From positions 1 through 15,845 of the forward strand of contig JAADEW010000112.1 of NCBI GenBank assembly GCA_013153205.1: a stretch of DNA of 15,845 bases. Direction: 5' to 3'. Under the pieces are notes generated by a model that did no database searches, was not told the origin of the DNA, and was given only the letters and a program-made list of their open reading frames with translations. A program made the position numbers and the translations under genes. How positions within the stretch are numbered: the stretch's first letter is position 1; each line of letters starts with the position of its first letter. This document shows positions 1 to 7,626 of this stretch, piece by piece. This DNA comes from Deferribacteres bacterium (GTDB lineage: Bacteria > Thermosulfidibacterota > Thermosulfidibacteria > Thermosulfidibacterales > Thermosulfidibacteraceae).

Positions 1-1086
1 ATGATTAAACGGGAGATTTCAAGAAGGGATTTCCTGAAATTGTGTTTAGTAGCTACCGCTACCATGGGACTGCCGGTCTCCTTTGTGGAAAAGGTAGCGG
101 CGGCAGTCAAATCCAAAAACAGACCACCCGTGATATGGCTTCACTTTCAGGAATGCACAGGCTGTTCGGAAGCCCTTTTAAGAGCTACGAACCCCGACCT
201 TGCAACCCTCATACTGGACCTGATATCGCTTGACTACCATGAAACCCTCATGGCAGCGGCGGGAAATCAGGCAGAAGAAGCCCTGAAAAAAGCCATGGAG
301 GAGAACAAAGGAAGATACATCTGCGTGGTTGAAGGCTCCATCCCAACCAAAGACAACGGAATCTACTGCAAGATAGCCGGCAAAAAAGCAATAGACATTC
401 TTCAGGAAGTAGCTCATCAGGCAGCGGCCATTATAGCCATTGGAAACTGCGCATCCTTCGGGGGCGTCCAGTCAGCTCCCCCCAACCCCACCGGGGCAAA
501 GGGGGTTATGGACCTGATAAAGGACAAGCCTATCGTCAACATACCCGGATGTCCACCCAATCCATACAACTTTCTGGCAACGGTCCTGCACGTTCTCACC
601 TTCAAAAAGATACCCGCCCTTGACAAGTATAAGCGCCCAAAATTCGCCTACGGCAGAACCATACACGAACACTGCGAAAGGAGGCCCCACTTTGACGCAG
701 GAAGATTTGCCGAGCAGTTTGGAGACGAGGGACACAGACAGGGCTGGTGCCTTTACAAGCTGGGCTGTAAGGGACCGGTAACCTTTGCAAACTGCTGCAC
801 CAACAGGTTCAACGACATAGACGTCTGGCCCATAGGAACAGGGGCTCCCTGTGCCGGATGCACGGAAAAGGGAGTGGCTTTCTTCATGGCTTTAAGAGAA
901 AAAGTTGACGTGCACGAGGTAACCCCGCCCAGCACTTACGCCCCTATCAGCACCAAAAAGGGGAAGGTTACCACAGGCGGTATAGCGGCGGTATCCGCCG
1001 CCGCAGGTGCGGCTGTAGGCGCTGCCGCAGTGGCGGCGGCAAAACTTCCAGACAAAGGTGAAGGTGATGGGAAAGAAGGTAGATAA
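1..1086 (+). CDS. hybO: [NiFe]-hydrogenase small subunit, Tat-exported, HybO-like
   Basis: Electron-transfer subunit of a periplasm-facing uptake [NiFe]-hydrogenase. The N-terminus has a twin-arginine signal (SRRDFLK, residues 7-13) and a hydrophobic stretch to about residue 36. Iron-sulfur ligands are visible. The proximal [4Fe-4S] site is C52, C55 (CTGCSE), C150 (GNCAS) and C184 (PGCPP). The distal site is H222, C225, C250 and C256. The medial [3Fe-4S] site is C265, C284 and C287, with the usual Pro at 277. The two extra cysteines of oxygen-tolerant enzymes are absent (G54, G155), so a standard oxygen-sensitive cluster is expected. C266 is an additional cysteine beside a medial ligand. Residues 326-348 form an Ala/Gly-rich, weakly hydrophobic segment where HybO proteins have a membrane anchor. 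The window begins at the ATG, so the upstream control region is not visible. At 361 aa the length is normal. It overlaps hybA by 20 bp. Confidence 0.95.
   Translation: MIKREISRRDFLKLCLVATATMGLPVSFVEKVAAAVKSKNRPPVIWLHFQECTGCSEALLRATNPDLATLILDLISLDYHETLMAAAGNQAEEALKKAMEENKGRYICVVEGSIPTKDNGIYCKIAGKKAIDILQEVAHQAAAIIAIGNCASFGGVQSAPPNPTGAKGVMDLIKDKPIVNIPGCPPNPYNFLATVLHVLTFKKIPALDKYKRPKFAYGRTIHEHCERRPHFDAGRFAEQFGDEGHRQGWCLYKLGCKGPVTFANCCTNRFNDIDVWPIGTGAPCAGCTEKGVAFFMALREKVDVHEVTPPSTYAPISTKKGKVTTGGIAAVSAAAGAAVGAAAVAAAKLPDKGEGDGKEGR
985..1001 (+). other. perfect GC hairpin inside the 3' end of the small-subunit gene
   Basis: Two 7-base GC arms (GCGGCGG at 985-991 and CCGCCGC at 995-1001) are separated by TAT. 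It lies in codons for the Ala-rich C-terminal segment, about 54 bases before the hybA SD site. It could stabilise or punctuate the mRNA between the two cistrons, but alternating GCG and GCC alanine codons can also create such a stem by chance. There is no following T-run, so it is not an intrinsic terminator. Confidence 0.35.
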
Positions 1087-1951
1087 AAGCCGCAGGAAGT
1101 TTCTCATCTCAGCAGCGGCGGCACCGATTGCCACGCTGGGTATAACAGGCACAGGCAGAGCTTCCAGCTCATACGCCTCAAGCAACTGGTATGGAATGCT
1201 TTACGATGCAACGAAGTGCATCGGCTGTAAATCCTGCATGGTAGCCTGCAAGAAAGCCAACCATCTTCCACCGGAGCTTGACAGAGACGGACTCCACGAT
1301 GCACCCATAGACCTTTCAGCAAAAACGGTAAATATAATAAAGCTTTACGAACACGGGAAAGAGAGGTCCTTCATAAAAAGGCAGTGCATGCACTGTCTTG
1401 ACCCAGCATGCGTTACCGCATGTCCCATGAAAGCCATGAGAAAAGACCCGAAAACGGGTATAGTTTACTGGAACGGAGAAAGCTGTATCGGCTGTAGATA
1501 CTGCATGATGGCGTGCCCCTTTGACATCCCCAAGTTTGAATGGGACTCTCCCTTCCCCAAGATAGTCAAATGCATGATGTGTAAAGACACAAACCTGAAG
1601 GAAAAAGGGATTCCCGCATGCTGTGAAGTGTGCCCCACAGGAGCGGTAATTTTTGGAAAAAGAGAAGAGCTTCTGGAAAAGGCAAAAAAAAGAGTTGCTC
1701 AAAACCCCGGAAAATACGTTCACGAAATCTACGGCGAATACGAAGCCGGGGGAACCGGAGTTTTGATACTTGCAGGGGTGGACTTCTTGAAACTCGGTCT
1801 TCCATCCCTTCCCAAAAAATCACCAGCCGCATTTGCAAGGGAGATACATCACGGAATATACAAGACTGCAGTTCCACCCTTTTTATCTTTCGGAATAGTT
1901 TACTTCATACTGTCACGGAGAAACAGACAGGATAAGGATAAAAAGGAGTAA
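1067..1951 (+). CDS. hybA: hydrogenase ferredoxin-like subunit HybA (four [4Fe-4S] clusters)
   Basis: Carries electrons from the hydrogenase dimer to the membrane subunit, on the outer face of the membrane. Numbered from the ATG at 1067 (294 aa), it has a Tat motif SRRKFLI (8-14) and an Ala-rich signal to about residue 32. Four groups of cysteines follow: C51/54/57/61, C107/110/115/119, C140/143/146/150, and C169/172 with C185 or C186 and C189. A hydrophobic segment near residues 265-280 followed by a basic, charged tail looks like the C-terminal anchor of HybA. A GTG at 1058 could add three residues. I chose ATG 1067 because AAGGTG lies 6 bases ahead of it at 1055-1060. The start lies within the end of the small-subunit gene, which suggests coupled translation, and hybB follows 4 bases after the stop. 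Confidence 0.93.
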   Translation: MGKKVDKSRRKFLISAAAAPIATLGITGTGRASSSYASSNWYGMLYDATKCIGCKSCMVACKKANHLPPELDRDGLHDAPIDLSAKTVNIIKLYEHGKERSFIKRQCMHCLDPACVTACPMKAMRKDPKTGIVYWNGESCIGCRYCMMACPFDIPKFEWDSPFPKIVKCMMCKDTNLKEKGIPACCEVCPTGAVIFGKREELLEKAKKRVAQNPGKYVHEIYGEYEAGGTGVLILAGVDFLKLGLPSLPKKSPAAFAREIHHGIYKTAVPPFLSFGIVYFILSRRNRQDKDKKE

Positions 1952-1955
1952 AATC

Positions 1956-3107
1956 ATGGCTCATGCTCAGTTTGAAAGGGTAGAAAAGAGGCTCATAACC
2001 AAGCCCTTCATATTCTTTGCTCTTATCTTTCTGGCAAGCTTATACTTTCTATTCATAAGGTTCACCAAAGGTATAGGCGCCGCTTCCAACATGTCAGACG
2101 GCTATCCCTGGGGTATCTGGATAGCTTACGATGTCGTGGTAGGAACGGGGCTTGCCTGCGGAGGGTATGCCCTGGCTATTCTTATCTATCTGCTTCGCCG
2201 AAAAGAGTTTTATCCCCTAATCCGGGGAGCCGTTCTTACCAGTGCCCTTGGATATACCATGGCTGGTGCTTCCGTAATAATAGACCTCGGAAGGTATTGG
2301 AACGCTTATCACTTCCTTCTGCCCAACTACTGGAACCTGAACTCGGTCCTTTTAGAGGTGGGCTTGTGCGTTATGGCTTACACACTGGTTCTGTGGGTTG
2401 AGCTTTCCGAGCCCATTGCCGAATGGCTCGCCCAAAGGTCTTCGTGGGATAAAGAGAGGTTGAAAAAGATTGCAGAGATAGTGACGGTGGTATCAATAGC
2501 CGGAATGCTTCTTCCCACCATGCACCAGTCATCGCTCGGTTCCATACAGCTTATATCAATGGCAAAACTGCATCCGCTCTGGCACTCGGCTTTCCTGCCG
2601 TTGTTGTATCTCGTTTCATGCGTGCTGATGGGATATGCAGTGGTCACCTGTGAGTCCCTGCTTTCGTCCCTGTTTTTCGGCAGGAAATACGAAACCCACA
2701 TACTGTCAGGACTTACATACTACATGGTTTTCATAGCCCTTGGCTGGAGTATTTTAAGGATTATTGACATCGTTTTCACCCACAAGGCTTTTTACCTGTT
2801 CTCATCGGGAAAGATGTCTCTGCTCTTCTGGACGGAAATGCTTCTTTTCGTGGTTCCGTCCCTATTCCTCCTTAAAAAGAGATACAGCGAAAGCCCGAGG
2901 TGGCTGTTCGTGTTCTCCCTGCTCTACCTTGCGGGAGGGGCTTTATACAGGTTCAGCTCATACCTTATCGCATGGAGCCCCGGAAAGGATTGGGTATATT
3001 TTCCGTCCTTTGCGGAAGCCATGATAACCTTTGGAATCATATCTTTAGAGGTTTTGATATACCTTATTTTTGTTAAAACCTTCCCTATTTTGCCTAAGGA
3101 GGCTTAA
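1956..3107 (+). CDS. hybB: hydrogenase membrane subunit HybB (NrfD/PsrC family quinone-reducing anchor)
   Basis: Polytopic membrane protein of 383 aa with about ten hydrophobic segments, which is the usual size and form for HybB. The N-terminal region (FIFFALIFLASLYFLFIRF, then the SDGYPWGIWIAYDVVVGTGL area around residues 47-66) is characteristic of the NrfD-like family. Family knowledge says it takes electrons from HybA, passes them to menaquinone or ubiquinone and, in E. coli hydrogenase-2, supports reversible proton coupling. No cofactor-binding cysteine motif is expected or seen. The start is set by an SD site AAGGAG at 1943-1948 ahead of ATG 1956. It sits between hybA and the large-subunit gene, exactly as in hybOABC, and only two bases separate its stop from the large-subunit ATG. 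Confidence 0.93.
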   Translation: MAHAQFERVEKRLITKPFIFFALIFLASLYFLFIRFTKGIGAASNMSDGYPWGIWIAYDVVVGTGLACGGYALAILIYLLRRKEFYPLIRGAVLTSALGYTMAGASVIIDLGRYWNAYHFLLPNYWNLNSVLLEVGLCVMAYTLVLWVELSEPIAEWLAQRSSWDKERLKKIAEIVTVVSIAGMLLPTMHQSSLGSIQLISMAKLHPLWHSAFLPLLYLVSCVLMGYAVVTCESLLSSLFFGRKYETHILSGLTYYMVFIALGWSILRIIDIVFTHKAFYLFSSGKMSLLFWTEMLLFVVPSLFLLKKRYSESPRWLFVFSLLYLAGGALYRFSSYLIAWSPGKDWVYFPSFAEAMITFGIISLEVLIYLIFVKTFPILPKEA

Positions 3108-3109
3108 TC

Positions 3110-4822
3110 ATGGCAAGAATTGTATGCGACCCCATAACAAGGATAGAAGGGCATCTCAGAATAGAAGCAGAGGTTGACAACGGAAAGGTAAAAGATGCCT
3201 GGAGCTCCACCCAGATGTGGAGGGGTATAGAGGTTATACTCAAAGGGCGCGACCCGGAAGATGCATGGTTCATAACCCAGAGAATCTGCGGAGTCTGCAC
3301 GACGGTTCACGCAATAACATCAGTAAGGGCGGTGGAAAACGCACTGGACATAGACATTCCCCTGAACGCCCAGCTCATGAGAAACCTAATCATAATATCC
3401 CATGCCATACACGACCACATCGTCCACTTCTACCACCTATCAGCACTGGACTGGGTTGATGTGATATCCGCTCTGGAAGCAAACCCAAGAAAAGCGGCGG
3501 AAATCGCTCAAAAAATAAGTCCCTGGCCCGAAAACGGTTACGCCCAGTTCAAAGCCACTCAGGAAAAGCTCAAAAAATTTGCCCAGAGCGGCCAGCTGGG
3601 GCCATTCACCAACGGCTACTGGGGACATCCTGCCATGAAGCTTCCCCCGGAAATCAATCTGATAGCGGTAACCCACTACCTGCAGGCACTGGAATACCAG
3701 AGATACGCAACACAAGCCTGTGGCCTTTTAGGCGGCAAAAACCCACATGTGCAGAACCTCACCATTGGCGGAGTTACATACGCAATCAACCTTGACAACG
3801 AAGCAACCCTGAACATGGAAAAGCTCATGAAATACAAGTTCCTCATGGAAAAGGTGGCTTCCTTCGTCAATCAGGTGTATCTCCTTGACACCATAGCCAT
3901 AGGCTCTTTCTATCCCGAATGGCTTTCATACGGTAAAGGCGTGGATAACTATCTCGCAGTTCCCGACCTTCCGCTGGACACCAAAGGAACCACCTTTGAT
4001 TTGCCCGGCGGGGTCATATTCAACGGCGAGCTTGACAAGGCTCATCCCATCACAAGCTTTAAAGACAGCTTTTTCAGGGACAATGTAAGGGAATGTATCA
4101 CCCATTCGTGGTATGAAGGAAGCTGGACAAGACATCCATGGGACGAAGAGACTGTTCCCCACTACACGGACTTTGACCCCAAAGGGAAATATTCGTGGAG
4201 CAAAGCCCCGAGATTTTACTACAAAGAAAAGCTCTATCCCATGCAGGTGGGACCCCTTTCCCAGGTGCTTATGGGATACGCTCTGGAGCACAAGCTGATA
4301 AAAGACAAGGTTGACGAAAGCCTGAGCGTGCTGAACAAGCTGACCCATAGAAATTACAGCGTTGAATGCCTCAAGTCCACCATGGGGAGGCACATAGCAA
4401 GGGCAATAAGGGCGTCCGTCCTAAGCCATCTGGCGTTAAAACACTGGGAGTTGTTAATAAAGAACATATCAAAAGGCGATTACGAGATAGCCAACAAGAA
4501 CTGGTCCTACCCTCAGGGCACCATAAAAGGCGTGGGCTTTCACGAAGCCCCAAGAGGAACGCTTTCCCACTGGGTAGTCATTGAGAACGGAAAGATAAAG
4601 AACTATCAGTGCGTTGTTCCCTCAACATGGAACTCCTCTCCCAGAGATGAGATGGGAAGAAGGGGACCATACGAAGAATCCCTCATAGGGAATCCCATAG
4701 CAGATATAAAGAGGCCCCTTGAGATATTGAGAACCGTTCACTCCTTTGACCCGTGTATAGCCTGTGCCGTTCACGTATTTGACCCGGAAAGGAGGGAGCA
4801 GGTAAAGGTCAAAGTCCTGTAA
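3110..4822 (+). CDS. hybC: [NiFe]-hydrogenase large (catalytic) subunit, HybC-like
   Basis: Catalytic subunit holding the NiFe(CN)2CO centre that splits H2. Both nickel-binding motifs are intact: RICGVCT with C60 and C63 near the N-terminus, and DPCIACAVH with C549, C552 and H555 near the C-terminus. The N-terminal DPITRIEGH signature (residues 7-15) is also present. Both motifs use cysteine codons, with no selenocysteine. The 15 residues after H555 form the removable C-terminal extension that the nickel-dependent endopeptidase cuts, and that protease is encoded immediately downstream. At 570 aa it matches group 1 enzymes. The subunit has no export signal and would be co-exported with the Tat-tagged small subunit. 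A strong SD (AAGGAGG) precedes the ATG. The stop overlaps the protease start by one base (TAATG). Confidence 0.97.
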   Translation: MARIVCDPITRIEGHLRIEAEVDNGKVKDAWSSTQMWRGIEVILKGRDPEDAWFITQRICGVCTTVHAITSVRAVENALDIDIPLNAQLMRNLIIISHAIHDHIVHFYHLSALDWVDVISALEANPRKAAEIAQKISPWPENGYAQFKATQEKLKKFAQSGQLGPFTNGYWGHPAMKLPPEINLIAVTHYLQALEYQRYATQACGLLGGKNPHVQNLTIGGVTYAINLDNEATLNMEKLMKYKFLMEKVASFVNQVYLLDTIAIGSFYPEWLSYGKGVDNYLAVPDLPLDTKGTTFDLPGGVIFNGELDKAHPITSFKDSFFRDNVRECITHSWYEGSWTRHPWDEETVPHYTDFDPKGKYSWSKAPRFYYKEKLYPMQVGPLSQVLMGYALEHKLIKDKVDESLSVLNKLTHRNYSVECLKSTMGRHIARAIRASVLSHLALKHWELLIKNISKGDYEIANKNWSYPQGTIKGVGFHEAPRGTLSHWVVIENGKIKNYQCVVPSTWNSSPRDEMGRRGPYEESLIGNPIADIKRPLEILRTVHSFDPCIACAVHVFDPERREQVKVKVL

Positions 4823-5292
4823 TGCGCAGTGCAGTAATAGGGCTTGGAAACCTGCTTTTAAGAGACGACGGGGTTGGTATAAGGGTAATAGAAGCCCTGA
4901 AAAAAGCCGGATTGGAAGGGGTGGAGCTCATTGACGGGGGGACAGCTGTCTTTTCCATACCTTTTGAGGACTACGACAGGGTAATCCTTGTGGATGCGGT
5001 GAAGCTTCCCCACAAAAGGCCGGGGGAAGTGGTTGTGCTGACAAAACGGCAACTGCTGAGCGGCGGAGAAAGGGTGGTCTGGTCAGGCCATTCGCTAGAC
5101 CTGATTGACATACTGAAGCTCCTTGAGTTTGAATCCAAGCTCCCCCGGGAGCTGTATCTGATAGGCGTGGTTCCATCATCCATAGAAACGGGGCTATCTC
5201 TCAGCCCTGAAGTCGAAAAAAGCATCCCCAGATGCATAGAGACGATAAAGAGCCTGCTTGACGAATCCGCTCAGACTCAAAACGGCACTTAA
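4822..5292 (+). CDS. hybD: hydrogenase maturation endopeptidase, HybD/HupD family
   Basis: Cuts the C-terminal extension of the large subunit after nickel insertion, in the cytoplasm. At 156 aa it is the usual length. The family hallmarks are the N-terminal GLGNLLLRDDGVG (residues 7-19), the ILVDAV strand (55-60) and SGHSLDL (88-94). By family alignment, D16, D58 and H90 would be the three nickel-sensing ligands that correspond to E16, D62 and H93 of E. coli HybD. The first ligand is Asp in place of Glu. Its start codon shares a base with the large-subunit stop, so the two are probably translationally coupled, and it is very likely the dedicated protease for that subunit. Its stop overlaps the stop of the oppositely oriented nikO. 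Confidence 0.93.
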   Translation: MRSAVIGLGNLLLRDDGVGIRVIEALKKAGLEGVELIDGGTAVFSIPFEDYDRVILVDAVKLPHKRPGEVVVLTKRQLLSGGERVVWSGHSLDLIDILKLLEFESKLPRELYLIGVVPSSIETGLSLSPEVEKSIPRCIETIKSLLDESAQTQNGT

Positions 5293-5921
5293 TCTGCGCG
5301 CAGATAAAACTTATCCCAGTCTTCAAAGAAGTTGAGTTCGGTGTGGGAAGCCAGTATAACTGCTTTGTCGTATTCTTTCAGAAATGAAGCCACTATCCTC
5401 ACCCCTCTTTCATCCAGCCCCGCAAAAGGCTCATCAAGCAGGAAAAGCTCAGGTTTCATAACGGCAATGCTCGCTATGGAGAGAAGCCTCTTCTCACCCC
5501 AGGAAAGCTCGTGGGTAAACTTCCGCTTCAAATGCGAAATGCCGAAAGCGGAAAGCACCATCTCCACTTCCTCTCTTATCTTTGACCTTGGCATACCCAG
5601 ATTTAGAAGCCCAAAGGCAATCTCTTCCTCCACGGTGGGCATAAGTATCTGGCTTTCCGGGTCCTGAAATACATAACCGACCTTTCTCCTCAAAAGCCTG
5701 AAGTCCGACTCGGCCTCAACCGGCTTTCCCATAAACAGAAGCCTGCCTCTTTCGGGCTTTACAAACCCCACCACCACTTCAAAAAATGTGGTTTTTCCCG
5801 AACCGTTGGGACCGAGAAGAAGAAGTTTCTCTCCCTCACCAACGGCAAGGTTGAATCCCTTTAAAACCAGATTTTCCCCTCTTTTTACATAAACATCTTC
5901 AGCCCGGAATATCTCGCCCAT
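5289..5921 (-). CDS. nikO: nickel ECF/ABC transporter ATPase NikO (CbiO family)
   Basis: ATP-hydrolysing subunit that powers nickel uptake through NikM and NikQ. Numbered from ATG 5921 (210 aa), it shows Walker A GPNGSGKT (37-44), a Q-loop at Q86 (YVFQDPES), ABC signature LSWGEKR (139-145, a variant of LSGGQ), Walker B LFLLDEP (159-165), a D-loop AGLD and the switch histidine H193 (ASHTE). An in-frame ATG at 5960 would add 13 residues with a Cys-rich, non-ABC sequence. The start at 5921 aligns with the family and is preferred. It is a compact member, since many CbiO proteins are 220-280 aa. Its start overlaps the end of nikQ by 37 bp, and it is the last gene of nikKMLQO. Cobalt specificity cannot be excluded from this protein alone; the hydrogenase context favours nickel. 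Confidence 0.9.
   Translation of the reverse strand: MGEIFRAEDVYVKRGENLVLKGFNLAVGEGEKLLLLGPNGSGKTTFFEVVVGFVKPERGRLLFMGKPVEAESDFRLLRRKVGYVFQDPESQILMPTVEEEIAFGLLNLGMPRSKIREEVEMVLSAFGISHLKRKFTHELSWGEKRLLSIASIAVMKPELFLLDEPFAGLDERGVRIVASFLKEYDKAVILASHTELNFFEDWDKFYLRAD
5292..5305. other. 14-bp perfect palindrome at a convergent junction
   Basis: ATCTGCGCGCAGAT reads the same on both strands and lies at the point where the hydrogenase operon and the nickel operon meet tail to tail. As RNA it could fold on either transcript into a 5-bp stem with a CGCG loop. It codes for the last residues of NikO. There is no U-run on either side, so I do not call it an intrinsic terminator; it may help 3'-end formation or be chance. 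Confidence 0.35.
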
Positions 5922-6547
5922 AAAGCACCCACATAAACAAAGGTAAATCCCAGAAAGCATAAATCCTTAAAGCCCATCTCAAAGTGATAATACAAAGGGA
6001 AAACTCCGTGAAAACCGCGGCATACCATGGATTTGTAAGCCCACTTGGACTTTTCATAACTCCTTACGATGAGATTGGCCAGAATATAGGAGAGGGTTTT
6101 GTAGGTAATCCTGTCCGTTTTAGGGTGAAACCCCCTTGCCTTAGCGGCTTTCATAAAGGTTCTGTACTCCTCGTCAATTATATGAACATACCGATAGGTG
6201 AAAAAGACGAGATGAACGAGTTTGTCCGGAAGTTTAAGGTGATGGAGTGCATGGATAAGAACGGGAAACCTTTCGGTTGATACCAGAACTATCAGAAACG
6301 ATAGTATCAGGTTGCACTTCACGAAAATGAGAAGCGCCTCCCTCAGGGGAACGGTCAAAAAGATAAAGACGAGAAACAGATTGGCAGGAATCAGCTTCTT
6401 AAAGTGAGAAGGCTTCACCCTCTCCAGAAAAAGGATAAATACCAGATAAGGCAGAAAAAAAAGGACAGCCGAAAAAGAGCGGGACAGAGCAACACTTACG
6501 GCAACCAGAAAAAATGCGATTATCCTCACCCTTGGGTCAAGACTCAT
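5885..6547 (-). CDS. nikQ: nickel ECF transporter transmembrane coupling protein NikQ (CbiQ family)
   Basis: Membrane protein that links the substrate-binding subunit to the ATPase. It has 220 aa from ATG 6547, with hydrophobic segments in the first 95 residues and again near the C-terminus. The two cytoplasmic coupling motifs with the Ala/Xaa-Arg-Gly signature are present: KAAKARGF and, about 50 residues later, KSMVCRGF. These touch the ATPase in ECF transporters. The longer reading frame up to 6598 was rejected. ATG 6547 forms an ATGA overlap with the nikL stop and has GAAGAG immediately upstream, and the protein from there begins SLDPRVRI as is typical of CbiQ. It overlaps nikO by 37 bp. 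Confidence 0.9.
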   Translation of the reverse strand: MSLDPRVRIIAFFLVAVSVALSRSFSAVLFFLPYLVFILFLERVKPSHFKKLIPANLFLVFIFLTVPLREALLIFVKCNLILSFLIVLVSTERFPVLIHALHHLKLPDKLVHLVFFTYRYVHIIDEEYRTFMKAAKARGFHPKTDRITYKTLSYILANLIVRSYEKSKWAYKSMVCRGFHGVFPLYYHFEMGFKDLCFLGFTFVYVGALWARYSGLKMFM

Positions 6548-7023
6548 CTCTTCACACCCATAACGAACATAACGGCACCAAAAATCCCCATTATCCATCC
6601 CAGTCCCGCTATTATATCCCTGAACCTCTGCTTTTTTAGCTCAAGCTCTATGCGGGAAAGCCTTTTCTCTATATCGTCAAGCCTTCTGTCCAGATGAACG
6701 CTCTTAACACCCTCAACCCTGCCGTTTTCTGCACTTACAGAAAGGGTGCACTCAGCCATGTGCCCCATTCCGGCATCCACACGAACTTTATAGCTTCCGC
6801 TCTCAGGGGTAAAGTAAAAATAGCCATCCTCCCCCGTTTTTCCTGAAGTAAAGAGCTTATCCTCTAAGAACACCTTCACATCGGCGTGCTTCACGGGCTC
6901 CCCATTTGAAAAGTAAGCGAAAACGAAAGCCTTACCTCCCTCCATACCCGTAAAGCAGTGAATACCGTGTGCCCAGACAGAAATCGGAAACAGAACGCCC
7001 ACAACGAAAACAAGGACCCTCAT
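6544..7023 (-). CDS. nikL: accessory nickel-transport protein NikL (exported, single C-terminal anchor)
   Basis: Small accessory component of nickel ECF importers. The 159 aa break down as a signal peptide (1-18, ending VWA), a beta-rich carboxypeptidase-regulatory-like domain (about 31-105, with EDGYFYFTPESG typical of that fold), a charged helix likely to be coiled coil (112-134) and a transmembrane helix (137-156) ending in a short basic tail. If signal peptidase cuts after A18, the mature protein starts with H19 followed by H22 and C23, a plausible metal-binding start. In Rodionov-type NikMNQO systems the N-terminal-anchored NikN helps NikM. Here NikL and NikK occupy that role. ATGA overlaps tie it to nikM upstream and nikQ downstream. 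Confidence 0.82.
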   Translation of the reverse strand: MRVLVFVVGVLFPISVWAHGIHCFTGMEGGKAFVFAYFSNGEPVKHADVKVFLEDKLFTSGKTGEDGYFYFTPESGSYKVRVDAGMGHMAECTLSVSAENGRVEGVKSVHLDRRLDDIEKRLSRIELELKKQRFRDIIAGLGWIMGIFGAVMFVMGVKR

Positions 7024-7622
7024 AACTCTTTTAAAACCTCCGGTCTGCTTTTTCGCAGAAAAGAAAACACAAAGAAAGCCACCACAGCCTCCACAACGGC
7101 AACGGGAATGTGAGCCGCAAAAACCAGCAGTGCCGCATTCCTGAACTCCCCTCCACAGCTCATAAGCTCAAGCCCCACCATAACGGCGGACATCAACACC
7201 GCCCCTGATGCCCCCAGCACGGAAGCCAGAACAAACTTAACCCCATCTCCACTCCTCAGCCAATCCCTGAAGAGATAATGAACAACAACAGCCGGAGCCG
7301 CCATGTTCAAAGTGTTCACCCCCAGCACCAGAAGGCCTCCAAACTGGAAAAGGAGAGCCTGTATGAAAAGGGCGACAAACATGGCGGGAAAACTGGCCCA
7401 GCCCAGAAGCATCCCCACGATACCGTTCAAAACGAGGTGAACGCTGGTGGGGCCCAGAGGAACATGAACGAAAGAGCCTATAAAAAACACAGCGCTCAGG
7501 AAAGCAACGAAAGGCATCCTGTGGTAATCAAGCTTCCTAAAACCGATGTAAAGACCGCAAGCGGTGGCACCCCAGCCCAGGGCAAGGGTGGTTACTGGCA
7601 AAACCCCTTCCGATATGTGCAT
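7020..7622 (-). CDS. nikM: nickel-binding membrane component NikM (CbiM family S-component)
   Basis: Integral membrane subunit (200 aa, about six to seven hydrophobic segments) that binds the metal ion. It starts with MHISEG: in CbiM/NikM structures the free amino terminus and His2 bind nickel together with a histidine in the second part. H53 and H62 in the HVPLGPTSVHL segment are the candidates here. GVNTLNMAAPA (around residues 101-111) is another family hallmark. It carries no fused NikN domain, which agrees with the presence of separate nikK and nikL genes. Nickel specificity, as against cobalt, is inferred from context: hydrogenase and hyp genes on both sides and NikK/NikL in place of CbiN. 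It follows nikK by 4 bp and overlaps nikL by ATGA. Confidence 0.92.
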   Translation of the reverse strand: MHISEGVLPVTTLALGWGATACGLYIGFRKLDYHRMPFVAFLSAVFFIGSFVHVPLGPTSVHLVLNGIVGMLLGWASFPAMFVALFIQALLFQFGGLLVLGVNTLNMAAPAVVVHYLFRDWLRSGDGVKFVLASVLGASGAVLMSAVMVGLELMSCGGEFRNAALLVFAAHIPVAVVEAVVAFFVFSFLRKSRPEVLKEL

Positions 7623-7626
7623 CGCT

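Noticed and set aside
3926..4393. 155-codon minus-strand frame inside the large-subunit gene
   Set aside because: It lies wholly within a well-identified hydrogenase gene, has no family motif and no SD; it is a frame shadow, as are the other antisense frames within the hyb, nik and hyp genes.
3110..4822. Selenocysteine-containing [NiFeSe] hydrogenase
   Set aside because: Both nickel-binding motifs use ordinary cysteine codons and the frame has no internal TGA.
5922..5960. N-terminal extension of NikO with a Cys-rich start
   Set aside because: The extra 13 residues do not fit ABC ATPase N-termini and lie in the end of nikQ; the internal ATG at 5921 gives the usual start.
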